Part shown: positions 49,268 through 58,241 of the stretch, in pieces
How positions within the stretch are numbered: the first letter of the stretch is position 1
Layout of the letters: every line of letters begins with the position of its first letter
Assembly (NCBI RefSeq): GCF_014077095.1
Contig: NZ_JACGVG010000038.1
Span: 310,001 to 374,000 of the forward strand
Direction of reading: 5' to 3'
Source of the DNA: Colwellia sp. MB02u-6
GTDB taxonomy: Bacteria; Pseudomonadota; Gammaproteobacteria; Enterobacterales; Alteromonadaceae
DNA: 64,000 nt
The notes under the pieces: generated by a model
Database searches by the model: none
The model's input: only the letters and a program-made list of their open reading frames with translations
What the model was told of the DNA's origin: nothing
Program-made: the position numbers and the translations under genes

Positions 49268-50398
49268 ATGAAACACATGATGAAACACATGTTAATGCTA
49301 AATATGTTCAGAAATTGTCTGATATTCTTATGCCTTGTATTACCGCTTAAAATTAGCGCTATCGAGGTAGAAAACCTGTACAGCGCAAAAGTTGCTGTAG
49401 CGTCACAATCAAATGGCGATCGTAATCAAGCACTTAAAAATGCCTTGCGGGCAATTTTAGTTAAGGTGGGAGGTAATGACATTGCTCATCCGCTTATTAC
49501 CCAAGCAATAAATAACTACAGCATGTATGTTACGCAATATCAATATATCCGCTCTAATAATAAAGTCTTGCTCAATGTTTCCTTTAACGAAGCCAAGATC
49601 AATCAATTGTTTAAAGCCAGCGACTTGCCGATCTGGGGACAATTAAGGCCACAAGTGATGGTCTGGTTGGTTGAGGAAGATGGCTTTAAACGCAAGGTGA
49701 TTTCTGCAACATCGAATTCGTTTTTACCCCGCGTTATTGATGATTTTTCCCAGTTGCGTGGTTTACCATTAGTCATGCCAATAATGGACTTAACTGATCT
49801 TAATGCTTTGACATTAACTGATGTTTGGGGGCGTTTTTCAAAACCAGTAGCACAAGCGTCTGCGCGTTATATGGCAGAAGCTGTGGTGGTGATTAGAGTC
49901 TCAAACTCAAGCTTAGTTGCCAGCCAAAATAATCTTTTAAACTGTCCTCAGTGCCGAGTCAATAGTTTAGCCGTAGACTGGAGTTTAATGACCGATGCGC
50001 AAAATGAGCACGTACAAATGTTCAGCGAACAATACTTGGGTAATAACGTTGACGAGTTATTAACCGCTGCTTTGTCTGATATTACCGATATTATTTATCA
50101 GCAATATGCCTTATCAACAACTCACAGTAACGAGTTTGAAATAGATGTTGCCAATATCGCCTCATTAGTAGACTTGATTGCGGTGTCAGATTTTTTTGCA
50201 GAATTGTCTGCAGTACAATCAGTACAATTGATCAGTGCAAAAGGTACTAATCGGCGCTTTAAATTGTCGTTAATTGGCTCACAACAAGCTTTGCTTGCTT
50301 CATTAAAATTGAGTGAACAGCTCAATCGTTATGTTGACCCCCTTGCTGCGCCTGAGGGCTTAGAACAAGTGCCGGTATTTTATTGGGGTAAAAAGTGA
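49268..50398 (+). CDS. DUF2066 exported protein
   Basis: The protein has 376 residues with a signal peptide after several Met residues (MKHMMKHMLMLNM, then ALT-type hydrophobic run ending near ISA). DRNQALKNALRAILVKVGGN and VNEAKINQLF-like text are typical of DUF2066, found next to hda in many gammaproteobacteria. Its role is unknown. Its stop codon overlaps the GTG start of hda by four bases, so the two are coupled. Confidence 0.88.
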   Translation: MKHMMKHMLMLNMFRNCLIFLCLVLPLKISAIEVENLYSAKVAVASQSNGDRNQALKNALRAILVKVGGNDIAHPLITQAINNYSMYVTQYQYIRSNNKVLLNVSFNEAKINQLFKASDLPIWGQLRPQVMVWLVEEDGFKRKVISATSNSFLPRVIDDFSQLRGLPLVMPIMDLTDLNALTLTDVWGRFSKPVAQASARYMAEAVVVIRVSNSSLVASQNNLLNCPQCRVNSLAVDWSLMTDAQNEHVQMFSEQYLGNNVDELLTAALSDITDIIYQQYALSTTHSNEFEIDVANIASLVDLIAVSDFFAELSAVQSVQLISAKGTNRRFKLSLIGSQQALLASLKLSEQLNRYVDPLAAPEGLEQVPVFYWGKK

Positions 50399-51105
50399 AG
50401 AAAGTTTCGCAACTCACTCTGTCTGTACAATTACCTGACGATGAAACCTTCGCGAGTTTTAAAAGTGAGAGCAACCAAATGGTTGTGCAACAGTTAACGC
50501 ACTTTCTCGATCATATAGGTGATGAAAACAAACAAGTACACAGTTTGTTTTTGTTTGGTTTAACCGATGTCGGTAAAAGTCACTTGTTACACGCCAGTTG
50601 TGCCTATGCCGACACGTTAGGTATAACCTCGTTGTGTTTGTCGTTTTCTGAGCTTACTCAACTTTCGGTTGATGTACTTGACGGTTTAGAAAATATTGAT
50701 CTAGTGTGTCTAGATGATATTCAATTGATTGCGGGTAATAATATCTGGCAACAAGGCGTGTTTGATTTATATAACCGTATGGTTGAGCAAAACAAATGCC
50801 TGATTATTACCGGTGATCAAAGCGCTGCACAGTTAAATATTAGCTTGCCTGATTTGGTATCTCGGCTAAGCTGGGGCTTAACGGAACAATTAAAACCCTT
50901 ATCAGATAAAGAAAAGTCATTTGCCTTGCAATACCGCGCACAACAACGGGGTTTAACGATGAATGATGACGTGGCGAGATTTTTAATTAATCGTTTATCA
51001 CGCGATATGACCAGTTTAATTGCCGCATTAGAACAGCTTGATCAGGCGTCAATCAGAGAACAGCGTCGCATCACTATTCCCTTTATTAAAGATGTCTTAT
51101 TTTAA
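50395..51105 (+). CDS. hda: DnaA regulatory inactivator Hda
   Basis: The protein has 236 residues, starting at GTG. An N-terminal clamp-binding stretch (QLTLSVQLPDDETFASF) resembles that of E. coli Hda, which docks on the beta clamp. An AAA+ core follows with the P-loop GLTDVGKSHLLH near 55, LVCLDDIQLIAG (Walker B-like), and DLVSRLSWGLTEQLKPL with the Arg-containing sensor. Hda with the clamp makes DnaA hydrolyse ATP and so stops re-initiation. Gene order with DUF2066 is conserved. Confidence 0.95.
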   Translation: MKKVSQLTLSVQLPDDETFASFKSESNQMVVQQLTHFLDHIGDENKQVHSLFLFGLTDVGKSHLLHASCAYADTLGITSLCLSFSELTQLSVDVLDGLENIDLVCLDDIQLIAGNNIWQQGVFDLYNRMVEQNKCLIITGDQSAAQLNISLPDLVSRLSWGLTEQLKPLSDKEKSFALQYRAQQRGLTMNDDVARFLINRLSRDMTSLIAALEQLDQASIREQRRITIPFIKDVLF

Positions 51106-51707
51106 ATAATTAGTGATTTACATAATCCTAATGTAAACACCATTGATTTAAAATAGTGACTTAAAACTAGTAATTTCGATTGTCCGTTTAATTTAATCCT
51201 TTTAATTCATCAATTTAAAGCCAAAAAAAATCAAGTGCCTATGTTTGATCTTATGTGGAAATTAAAATAAAGTGAGAATTTTAGTTAAATAGTTTCAGAT
51301 CTGTAGCTGAGTTAGGAAAATTAATCGTATGTTTTGTGTGAAAATCTATGAGAAATTTAAAAAAACTTCACAGCGGCTAGAAAATAGAGACAACTTTGGA
51401 ACACTCTTGAGATTAGCCGGTCGTTATGGGCTAACGAGCGCTGTAAGCTCTCAACTGCCTGTCGGGTTATGTTTTCAACGTGCTAATTTTGTCACATTGA
51501 TGCCTTTAGGTTTTAGTACCATAACGACAATTACAAGGTACACTGAGATCATGATATATTCAAATATACTTAATGAACGAACATTGATAATTCCAAAGAA
51601 ATGCCTAATAAAACATTGATTTAATTTAAATTACTCTGTAAATTCGAAAAAATACAAATGACTTGTATTTTAGTGCTTACGCACCTGTCAAAAAATAAAG
51701 GAATAAC
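51106..51707. other. Gap between hda and the barrel protein
   Basis: A 96-codon open frame at 51329-51619 has no family likeness and unlikely codon use, so I do not call it a gene. A possible weak hairpin (tttaca/tgtaaa) lies near 51118. The region 51360-51480 is GC-richer and may be a remnant or RNA, but nothing definite is seen. Confidence 0.3.
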
Positions 51708-52253
51708 ATGAACAATAACTTAATAACTGCCGTAATATTAACCTCCTCTTTAATCTTTTCTAACACGACATATGCAGATGAAAACGCTCAACCAATTAAA
51801 CATTGGTCTATTGGAGGGGGAACATACGCACTTATTATTGACCATGAAGAGTTAGGAGATGATGATTTTACAGGTTTTACTTTGTCATCAACATATGCAG
51901 TTAGTGATAGTTTCTCAATAAATGGACAGTATTATTCATTAGAGCACAATGACTTTTCATACCTTGATGTTTCAGGTGTTGATATTTCAGCATACTACGG
52001 TACAGGTTTAGCATCTAAAGGCTTTAAGGCATACGTTGGAGCTGGTGTATATAGCGAAACTCTTGATCTTGAAGGTATGGAAGAGGACTTTTCAGGAGTC
52101 CAATTACGCGGAGGTTTTGGTTATAATTGGGAAGCCATATCGTTAGATTTGTCTGTTGGTATCCGCTCAACAGGAGATTATGAAGATTTAGCTGATGATG
52201 GTGCTGATATGTCAGCCGTATCGAGTGCTTTGGTTTTGGCCTTTAGGTTTTAG
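51708..52253 (+). CDS. Small outer-membrane beta-barrel-like protein
   Basis: The protein has 181 residues. A signal peptide (MNNNLITAVILTSSLIFS, cut near TYADE) is followed by a short run of strands with alternating residues (FTLSSTYAVSDSFSINGQYYS, then FKAYVGAGVYSE and LRGGFGYNWE). It ends VLAFRF, an aromatic end typical of outer-membrane barrels. The architecture is like small OmpA-like porins or adhesins with eight strands. A ribosome site (aaggaat) precedes the ATG. Function unknown. Confidence 0.7.
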   Translation: MNNNLITAVILTSSLIFSNTTYADENAQPIKHWSIGGGTYALIIDHEELGDDDFTGFTLSSTYAVSDSFSINGQYYSLEHNDFSYLDVSGVDISAYYGTGLASKGFKAYVGAGVYSETLDLEGMEEDFSGVQLRGGFGYNWEAISLDLSVGIRSTGDYEDLADDGADMSAVSSALVLAFRF

Positions 52254-52971
52254 TAACTTTATATAAGGGTAAATATTGGGGGGGAGTGCTCCAATGTTTA
52301 CTCTTTGTTTATTCACTAATTCTAATCTGATTCGGATTGCCCAAATTTGTTGTAGCTTAAGTGGTAATTTTTGCCCAACAATTTTGTTTTTATTCCATGG
52401 CTCAGTTGGTTTATAAACGGTTAAAGAAAACATAATAGTTCTATGTTATTAATGGAGAACTAAGTATGGTCTATTGTGAGCTTCAAGCTCAAAGTCGCCG
52501 GTGGCCACTTGTATCTGAATATTCACTTTTGCCACATTGCTGACCTTTTTATTAATAAAGAATCGACCTTAAAACAGTCAGAAAAAATATGAAACTGGAC
52601 GTTAACATCAATAGCTTTTTGCGCTGCTATCAGTGTTCATAAGAAGTAGACCTACCTTTATCTTGATAGAGAACTAACCCACTACAACGGTCATTCATCA
52701 TCAAACAGTTAATGCTAATTTTGTGCTGACGTTAGCTTTTGTTTCACTAATCGCAGCTCCTCCGATAAAATAGTCATTAATATCGATAGGGTTTTGGTTA
52801 TTTAGAACGATAAGCGCGTTAGTGCCTGAACGAAATTAGAATAACTTTTTATTGGAAAGGTCATGGGTTGGAGGGGGTATAGACTTGTATTTATCCTGAC
52901 AGACAACTGAGCAACCAAGGCGGTCGTTAAGTGCGGAGTATTCTATAGTTAACTATCACCAGTAACAAATA
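52254..52971. other. Gap with a possible gene relic
   Basis: On the minus strand at about 52640-52850 one frame reads LTRLIVLNNQNPIDINDYFIGGAAISETKANV, in pieces, broken by stops and frame changes at both ends. It is protein-like but not recognised. The remaining sequence shows nothing definite apart from the terminator at its right edge. Confidence 0.3.
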
Positions 52972-52996
52972 AACACCAATCATGACAATTGGTGTT
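52972..52996 (-). terminator. Terminator after the PEP-CTERM gene
   Basis: aacaccaat and attggtgtt (52972-52980 and 52988-52996) form a perfect 9-bp stem around a 7-base loop. On the minus strand a T-rich stretch (tttattt) follows. It is 26 bases beyond the gene's stop codon. Confidence 0.6.
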
Positions 52997-53022
52997 TTCT
53001 AGAGTTTACTAAAAAAAAATTA

Positions 53023-53862
53023 TTAAGGTTGCTTCTTAAATCTACGTGATGCTAAACCAATCATTCCTAATGCGAAAATAGCAAGTGTTGAAGGTTCTGG
53101 GACTGATAATGCGAAAATAGCAAGTGTTGAAGGTTCTGGGACTGATAATGCGAAAATAGCAAGTGTTGAAGGTTCTGGGACTGATAATGCGAAAATAGCA
53201 AGTGTTGAAGGTTCTGGGACTGATGTTAAAGCTTTCACACCTGCCGCATCCAACGCAGTATCAAAGATCTGAACATCATCAATTTTTCCAGACCAACCCC
53301 GATTACCATTCCGTAGAGCTGCGCCTATTGTAAATGAACTGTTGTTACTATATTGATAAGAAGCTCTACCAAAAAAAGTACCATCAATGTAAAGGGTAGT
53401 TAGAGTATTTACCGCATCGTTAACAACAGCATAGTGGTGGAATTTCCCATCACCAATGTTAGTACTTGAAATATTTCCAAAAGAATTATTTTTTGAATTC
53501 CAAGAAATAATGTTCTTCCAGAAAAATAAATCTACCCCTTGCCCATTAGGACCAGAATTGAACAACATTTCATTATGAGTACCATTCCAAGTGGCCCACA
53601 TCGCAAATGTAGCTGTTGCTGGTGATGAGAAGTTTGCAACAATTGCATTATTACCATCGAAAGCATAAGCACTATTCGAATTACCGTGTCTATCTGTAGT
53701 TAAAGTCGCCCCATAAACACTACCATTCGCACTACCCGTAGTGTCATTAGCACTACCAGAAAAATCATAAGAATGGATTAATCCAGCATGAGCGGTCGAT
53801 ACTAAACAACTTGTAGACAATATTAATCCAGTTAAAGCAGTACAAAGAAATTTAAATTTCAT
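53023..53862 (-). CDS. LamG-domain protein with four tandem PEP-CTERM motifs
   Basis: I use the ATG at 53862, which has aaagga 7 bases upstream; an upstream TTG at 53889 adds nine residues. The protein has 279 residues: a signal peptide (ending STAHA), a LamG/concanavalin-like domain (about 27-205: HSYDFSGSANDTTGS, AYAFDGNNAIV, TLYIDGTFFGR, KIDDVQIFDTAL), then the sorting region. That region has the 13-residue unit SVPEPSTLAIFAL four times and a final GMIGLASRRFKKQP. A normal PEP-CTERM tail has one PEP motif, a membrane helix and a basic end. An exosortase would cleave near PEP; none is in the window. A sigma-54-type promoter precedes the gene. Confidence 0.88.
   Translation of the reverse strand: MKFKFLCTALTGLILSTSCLVSTAHAGLIHSYDFSGSANDTTGSANGSVYGATLTTDRHGNSNSAYAFDGNNAIVANFSSPATATFAMWATWNGTHNEMLFNSGPNGQGVDLFFWKNIISWNSKNNSFGNISSTNIGDGKFHHYAVVNDAVNTLTTLYIDGTFFGRASYQYSNNSSFTIGAALRNGNRGWSGKIDDVQIFDTALDAAGVKALTSVPEPSTLAIFALSVPEPSTLAIFALSVPEPSTLAIFALSVPEPSTLAIFALGMIGLASRRFKKQP
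53069..53224. repeat. Four perfect 39-base tandem repeats (coding)
   Basis: The unit begins aatgcgaaaatagcaagtgt and occurs at 53069, 53108, 53147 and 53186, identical each time. On the minus strand each unit encodes SVPEPSTLAIFAL. The perfect match between copies shows recent expansion, by slippage or recombination. Confidence 0.97.
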
Positions 53863-53944
53863 CTGATATTCCTTTTTAATCTTTTGCAATTAGTTTTAGT
53901 AGGTAATAATTAAAATAGTAATTTATTAATCGTTGTAACTTTAA

Positions 53945-53960
53945 AGCAAAAAATACGCCA
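53945..53960 (-). promoter_or_regulatory. Sigma-54 promoter of the PEP-CTERM gene
   Basis: On the minus strand TGGCGTATTTTTTGCT has GG (-24) and GC (-12) with 12-base spacing, and matches the TGGCAYRN4TTGCW consensus except for one position. The start of transcription would be about 72 bases before the ATG at 53862. Sigma-54 promoters are a known trait of PEP-CTERM genes in exosortase systems that carry the PrsK/PrsR pair. Confidence 0.65.
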
Positions 53961-54664
53961 AACATAAAAACTACAATAATTTCAATGAAATGATAGTATC
54001 TCGGTTTTATTTATATTACAGACTGTAAAATAAACTGACACATGTACAGCTTATCAACCAGTTGTTTTTATTTGGATATTTTAAGTTTATTGAGTTTATA
54101 TGAGATTGAAGTAATAAATTAGATAAGATGTATTAATTTACAAACCTACGTATATAAATACCCTAAGATCTAGATACTAATACTCGGAAAAACTAGCCTT
54201 TATGTTGATAAATGAGTTAGAACTGACCTTAATGAATTTAGTTTTCTACAGCTAGATGTAGGGGCAGAAATGAGCTTAAACCAGCCACACAAACAAGCAG
54301 AAATTTTAGTTAAACTTACCCTGAATATGAATATGAATATGAATATGAATATGGTCTATCAAATCTCAATGTCAGCCTATGGCTAGCGCTTGATCTAAAG
54401 AACAATCAGTAGATAACGTCAACAATGCGCACCAACAAGACCTAAATGACAAAAGAAAGGAACCACAACATTTAATGGTTGATCGGGCTAAGCAGATAGC
54501 CCTTCTGGCTCTCTGGCCTTTACTTTATCTGGCACTATTGATTGCTGAAAACGATAGACTGCTCCTAGGAATAAAATCTGAAAAAGCTCGTCTAATGCCG
54601 TTCGTGACTCAATAAGCAATTGTGGCTCTCTTAAATCATTTATCCGCAATCTATCGCGATAATG
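53961..54664. other. Gap with a hexanucleotide repeat and a weak relic
   Basis: gaatat occurs six times in tandem at 54323-54358, forming a simple repeat. Near 54490-54620 the minus strand reads [22 protein letters not shown], then [15 protein letters not shown] with stops around it, which is a probable relic of unknown family. The remaining text shows nothing definite. Confidence 0.4.
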
Positions 54665-55480
54665 GGTTCTGTCGCAAACTCAAATTCTTTCGCCTTAATT
54701 GAAGGTGACGCTTTCCACAGAGAAAAATAGCCTGCAAGCGAATAAAATTGCTCCCATACCATTTTATTTTCTGAGTCAATCATCTGTCCTTGTTTGAGCA
54801 TCGAGCAAAGCTCAACACCCGCTAATGTCGCCTCTGCTCCAACCCCAGACTTTCACCCTAAGCATTGGTACATTTTACCTTTCACTTTTCGATGACTTTA
54901 CTCGACAATATTATTAAGGTATTTCACAGTTAACACTTCAATCATACACAGCATATATCCTGACAACCAAAGCTGAACATTGAGGGTATCAAGCGACGCA
55001 ATATTCGCTCCGCTTTCATCTATCACCACTTTATTGGGTAAGCCACTACTGTTTAGTGCTTGGTCAAAAAATGCCCTCGCAGCGGGCTTATCACGTGTTT
55101 CACTTAAGTAAAAATCAACAATAGCGCCATCTTTATCTACAGCTCGATAATAGTAAACTCATTTTCCTTTAATGTTGATGTAGGTTTCATCCATTCGCCA
55201 CGAGTCTGCCACGTTACGTTTTCTTGTGTTAAAATTGGCTTCAAGTGGTGGGCTATAGTTGATCAACCAACGATTTAAGGTGGAGAGGTAAAAATGAATA
55301 TTTTGCTCTGCAAATATTTCTTCGATTTCACGATAACTTAGCTTGTAGACTAAGTAGTATCGAAGGGACTGCAGAATGATTTCTTTTAGATAATGTCAGC
55401 CTGAAAAATTGAGGGCATAATGATAAGAAGTGATCAATAATCGTTAGATAATCAACTATTCCCTCTATTTTCGACAGAAC
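54665..55480 (-). mobile_element. IS6-family element, broken
   Basis: The ends ggttctgtcgcaaa (54665-54678) and its complement-type end ttttcgacagaacc (55467-55480) delimit 816 bases, the usual IS6 length. The minus-strand transposase reads RYYLVYKLSYREIEEIFAEQ, HFYLSTLNRWLINYSPPLEA, SWRMDETYINIKGK, a stop in place of Trp, then VYYYRAVDKDGAIVDFYLSE, ARAFFDQAL and NKVVIDESGANIASLD. WRMDETY and the D in VVIDESGAN are two of the DDE residues. Stops make it inactive. A solo end of the same type lies at 17073. Confidence 0.85.
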
Positions 55481-55810
55481 CACTTTTCGTACCGCTGGAC
55501 TTCAAACCCCGAATAAAAGCCTTTCATCATCATAAGAAAAACTGGTTTACACAAAAGCGGGAGGCGCTTGTCTTGAATTCTGAATTACTTAGCAACAGTT
55601 GATTAATAGACGTAGAATAGCCAACTTTCACTCCTTCAAGGATATAAAATAGAGGTCAATATGAGGCATCATGTATTTTTGTTTTATGAAAAATGACGTT
55701 TTATTTTACCTATACACTTACTAACTTCCTTGTTAAATTAGCTTGGTGAATTATTATAATTTAGCAGTAAAATACTGACACTCAACATGATACCCGTATA
55801 AGAAGTTAAT
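55481..55810. other. Gap before the lipoate-ligase-like gene
   Basis: I see no gene or strong hairpin. The promoter of the next gene probably lies near 55720-55800. Confidence 0.3.
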
Positions 55811-56518
55811 ATGAGCCGCAATAAACTCCTGCGTTACCAACAAACCTCTGTCGCTAAGGTCTTTGAAAAAGAAACAGCGCTTATTGCTCAAATCCAAACT
55901 GGTGAGCTCAAGCAGTGTTTAATGCTTTGGCAAGCTAAAGAAGCTACCTTGGTATTACCTGCAGGTAAAAAATGGCCAGAATCAGACGCACTTAAAGCGG
56001 GTTTGCTAGCGGATGAATGGCAGTTACATTCACGTAAAACGGGTGGAGCTCCAGTGCCGCAATGTCCAGGTATTATAAATTTATCTCACCTTTATCTTTG
56101 GTCAAAAGATATACCGTATTCAATTCCCCAAGCCTACGAAAATCTATGTACAGTGTTACATGGTTTTTTTTATCAATTTAACTTGGTTAGCAAAGCACAT
56201 GCGACAAAGTTCTCTTACTGTGATGGTGATTACAATATTAATATTAACGGTAAAAAAATAGTGGGTACAGCGCAGCGGGTGATATTAAAAAAAGGCGGTG
56301 GCAAGATAGTGTTAGCACAAGCTTTTATTCTTATTGACGTGTTATTAGATGAGATTATAAAACCGGTTAATTTATGTTATCAACTATCTGATAAAACGGA
56401 GCGGGTACAAGCGCAAGTGCATACTGCACTTTTTGAACATATTACCGAGCGACCTACTATTGATCAGTTGTATCAGCAGTTAACTCAAGCTTTTGTTGAT
56501 AGTGCTTTATATTCATAA
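55811..56518 (+). CDS. Lipoate-protein-ligase-like (BPL/LPL fold) protein
   Basis: The protein has 235 residues. RKTGGAPVPQCPGIINLSHLYL near residue 77 matches the 'R.TGG..V' adenylate-binding motif of lipoate protein ligase A, and FSYCDGDYNININGKKIVGTAQRV near 135 matches the K-G-T-A-Q lysine block. ATLVLPAGKKWPE upstream is also like the family. It would attach lipoate, octanoate or biotin to carrier proteins, or be a transferase with another role; the family has uncertain members of this length. It is alone. Confidence 0.7.
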   Translation: MSRNKLLRYQQTSVAKVFEKETALIAQIQTGELKQCLMLWQAKEATLVLPAGKKWPESDALKAGLLADEWQLHSRKTGGAPVPQCPGIINLSHLYLWSKDIPYSIPQAYENLCTVLHGFFYQFNLVSKAHATKFSYCDGDYNININGKKIVGTAQRVILKKGGGKIVLAQAFILIDVLLDEIIKPVNLCYQLSDKTERVQAQVHTALFEHITERPTIDQLYQQLTQAFVDSALYS

Positions 56519-56559
56519 ACAGCCATTCATATTAAAGTTATAAATAAACTAATTGTTAT

Positions 56560-57118
56560 TTACATGTTTCTTTTTAACTGTGAGTAAAGACCGGTAAACT
56601 TAACACGTTTTTTGTAACCTTTGAAAAAGTGCTTATGAATTACATTACCTTTGTTATCAATGACCACTACACCTGGGTAAGGGATACCGTAATGTTCACT
56701 GTCTGTAGCATATTCATTGTTAACAATATCGTAGACCAACATGGTTTGTACTCTTTAATCAGAAAGTAATTAGTAACTTATGCTTTTCTGCTCGGCAAAG
56801 GTTTTTAAAACATCAGTATTACCATAAGAAATAGCCGCTAAGCCATAACCTAATGCTGTTAATCGTTCGGCATGAACATTCAATTCTATTAGGTGTTTTT
56901 TACAAAAGGGGCACCAATCGGCAGAGCGGGAAAATAAGATAACTAAAGCTTTATCACCACTGAGTTGTTTGATATTAACTTGCTGCTGTAGCGTATTGAT
57001 AACTGATATTAATGGTGCTTTTTTACCTGCGTTGGGCCAACATTAATACTTGTATCCGCGAAGGCATTATTAGTTAATAACAACAGCAAAAAAATGATGT
57101 GGTTATTTTTTTATGCAT
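56560..57118 (-). pseudogene. Broken thioredoxin-like redoxin (AhpC/TSA type)
   Basis: From the ATG at 57116-57118 the leader reads MHKKITTSF; a missing T in a run of T near 57090 shifts the frame, then LLLLLTNNAFADTS follows. A second frameshift lies near 57037. The core then reads LSGDKALVILFSRSADWCPFCKKHL, with the active-site CPFC, and AISYGNTDVLKTFAE. Stops near 56780 and 56768 precede TMLVYDIVNN and IPYPGVVVIDNKGNVIHKHFF. Correcting four lesions restores a whole exported redoxin, so decay is recent. Confidence 0.8.
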
Positions 57119-57842
57119 GGTTACGTTAATTATATTATTCATTTAGATTACGGCCTTTATTAATAATGACCATTGACCACTACTAAGTAAGGCTAACAAT
57201 TGTCACTTTGAAGACGTTATCATTTGAACGTCCCTACAGTAAATTAGTAGTATGCTTTGATCTACAGCGGACATTGTTGAACAACCATAATAAGTGAACA
57301 GCATCCTAATAGCTGGTATTCGTTATAGATGAAAAAGTGCGTCTCTAAATGATGATTTTTTGCCAATAACCCTTTATGCCTGAATGCGAACAAAAGCACT
57401 ATTGCAGTCGTTCACATAGTTGTATTGCATGACTTCTTACAGCTAGTCCACTTTGTGTAAATCGGACTATAATGTCAGCATTTTTTACAGTATATAATAC
57501 ATTGCACTGCAAATATGAAGCTTTGACTCTACAAATATGATGCTTTGACTCTAAATGTGTATATTTCCAAATTTCACACTAGATTTCTCTCTATATTTCG
57601 AATTTTTCATTAGCCTGTGTCGAGTTTTTTTACACTTATTATTTCAAAATTAAGATTATTTTTAGTTACATATTTTAATCGCTTTTTATTCATAAGATTA
57701 GGTTTTACCAATTCTGAATGGCGCAAAAAATGCCTATAAAGATACGGATTAGGAGCTGTTAAATAGCTTCCTATCGCCCGTTAACTATTCGAGAGTTTTG
57801 GTTAAGTTGTATCGGGTACTTGCAACTATAAAGGAGTCAATT
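57119..57842. other. AT-rich gap
   Basis: There is no gene that I can support. A 22-base partial direct repeat (containing gctttgactcta twice) lies at about 57516-57553. The ribosome site aaaggag at 57829-57836 belongs to the next gene. Confidence 0.35.
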
Positions 57843-58241
57843 ATGAAAACTTTAACATTGGCAGTAGTGTTCGTATTATCTTTCAATGCTAATGCTACCA
57901 AGTACGAGTTTATTGCAACAGATAGTAGTATTGAGACAAAAATGTGTGTGTTTGCTGGCAGTAATAATAAAGATGGATTAAAAAATGCATTGCGATTCAA
58001 TCCGGGGAGATCCGCGATTCATTCAAAACGCGTTGCTGTTAATTCTATTACTTGTAATGATATGGTAATGGCGCATTTTGCCCATAAATATAATGCGTTA
58101 GATACCTTTTCGTATTTAAATCGTTTTACCTCCAAAAAAGATAAAATACCTACCACAAGTGTTGAAATAAAAGATATCGCAGCTGTTTTTAATCACAAAA
58201 ATGAAGATACTAAAATCATTTATGTCGGCTCGGCTAAATAA
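57843..58241 (+). CDS. DUF3718 exported protein
   Basis: The ATG at 57843 has aaggag 7 bases upstream; an upstream GTG-type extension from 57798 is unlikely. The protein has 132 residues with a signal peptide (MKTLTLAVVFVLSFNANA). The body (YEFIATDSSIETKMCVFAGSNN, LKNALRF, AVNSITCNDM) matches DUF3718, a small marine-gammaproteobacterial family. Two Cys about 40 residues apart may form a disulfide in the periplasm. Function unknown. Confidence 0.8.
   Translation: MKTLTLAVVFVLSFNANATKYEFIATDSSIETKMCVFAGSNNKDGLKNALRFNPGRSAIHSKRVAVNSITCNDMVMAHFAHKYNALDTFSYLNRFTSKKDKIPTTSVEIKDIAAVFNHKNEDTKIIYVGSAK

Noticed and set aside
51329-51619. 96-codon open frame after hda
   Set aside because: No family likeness, no signal or domain, odd composition and a GC-rich patch suggest a chance frame or relic, not a gene.
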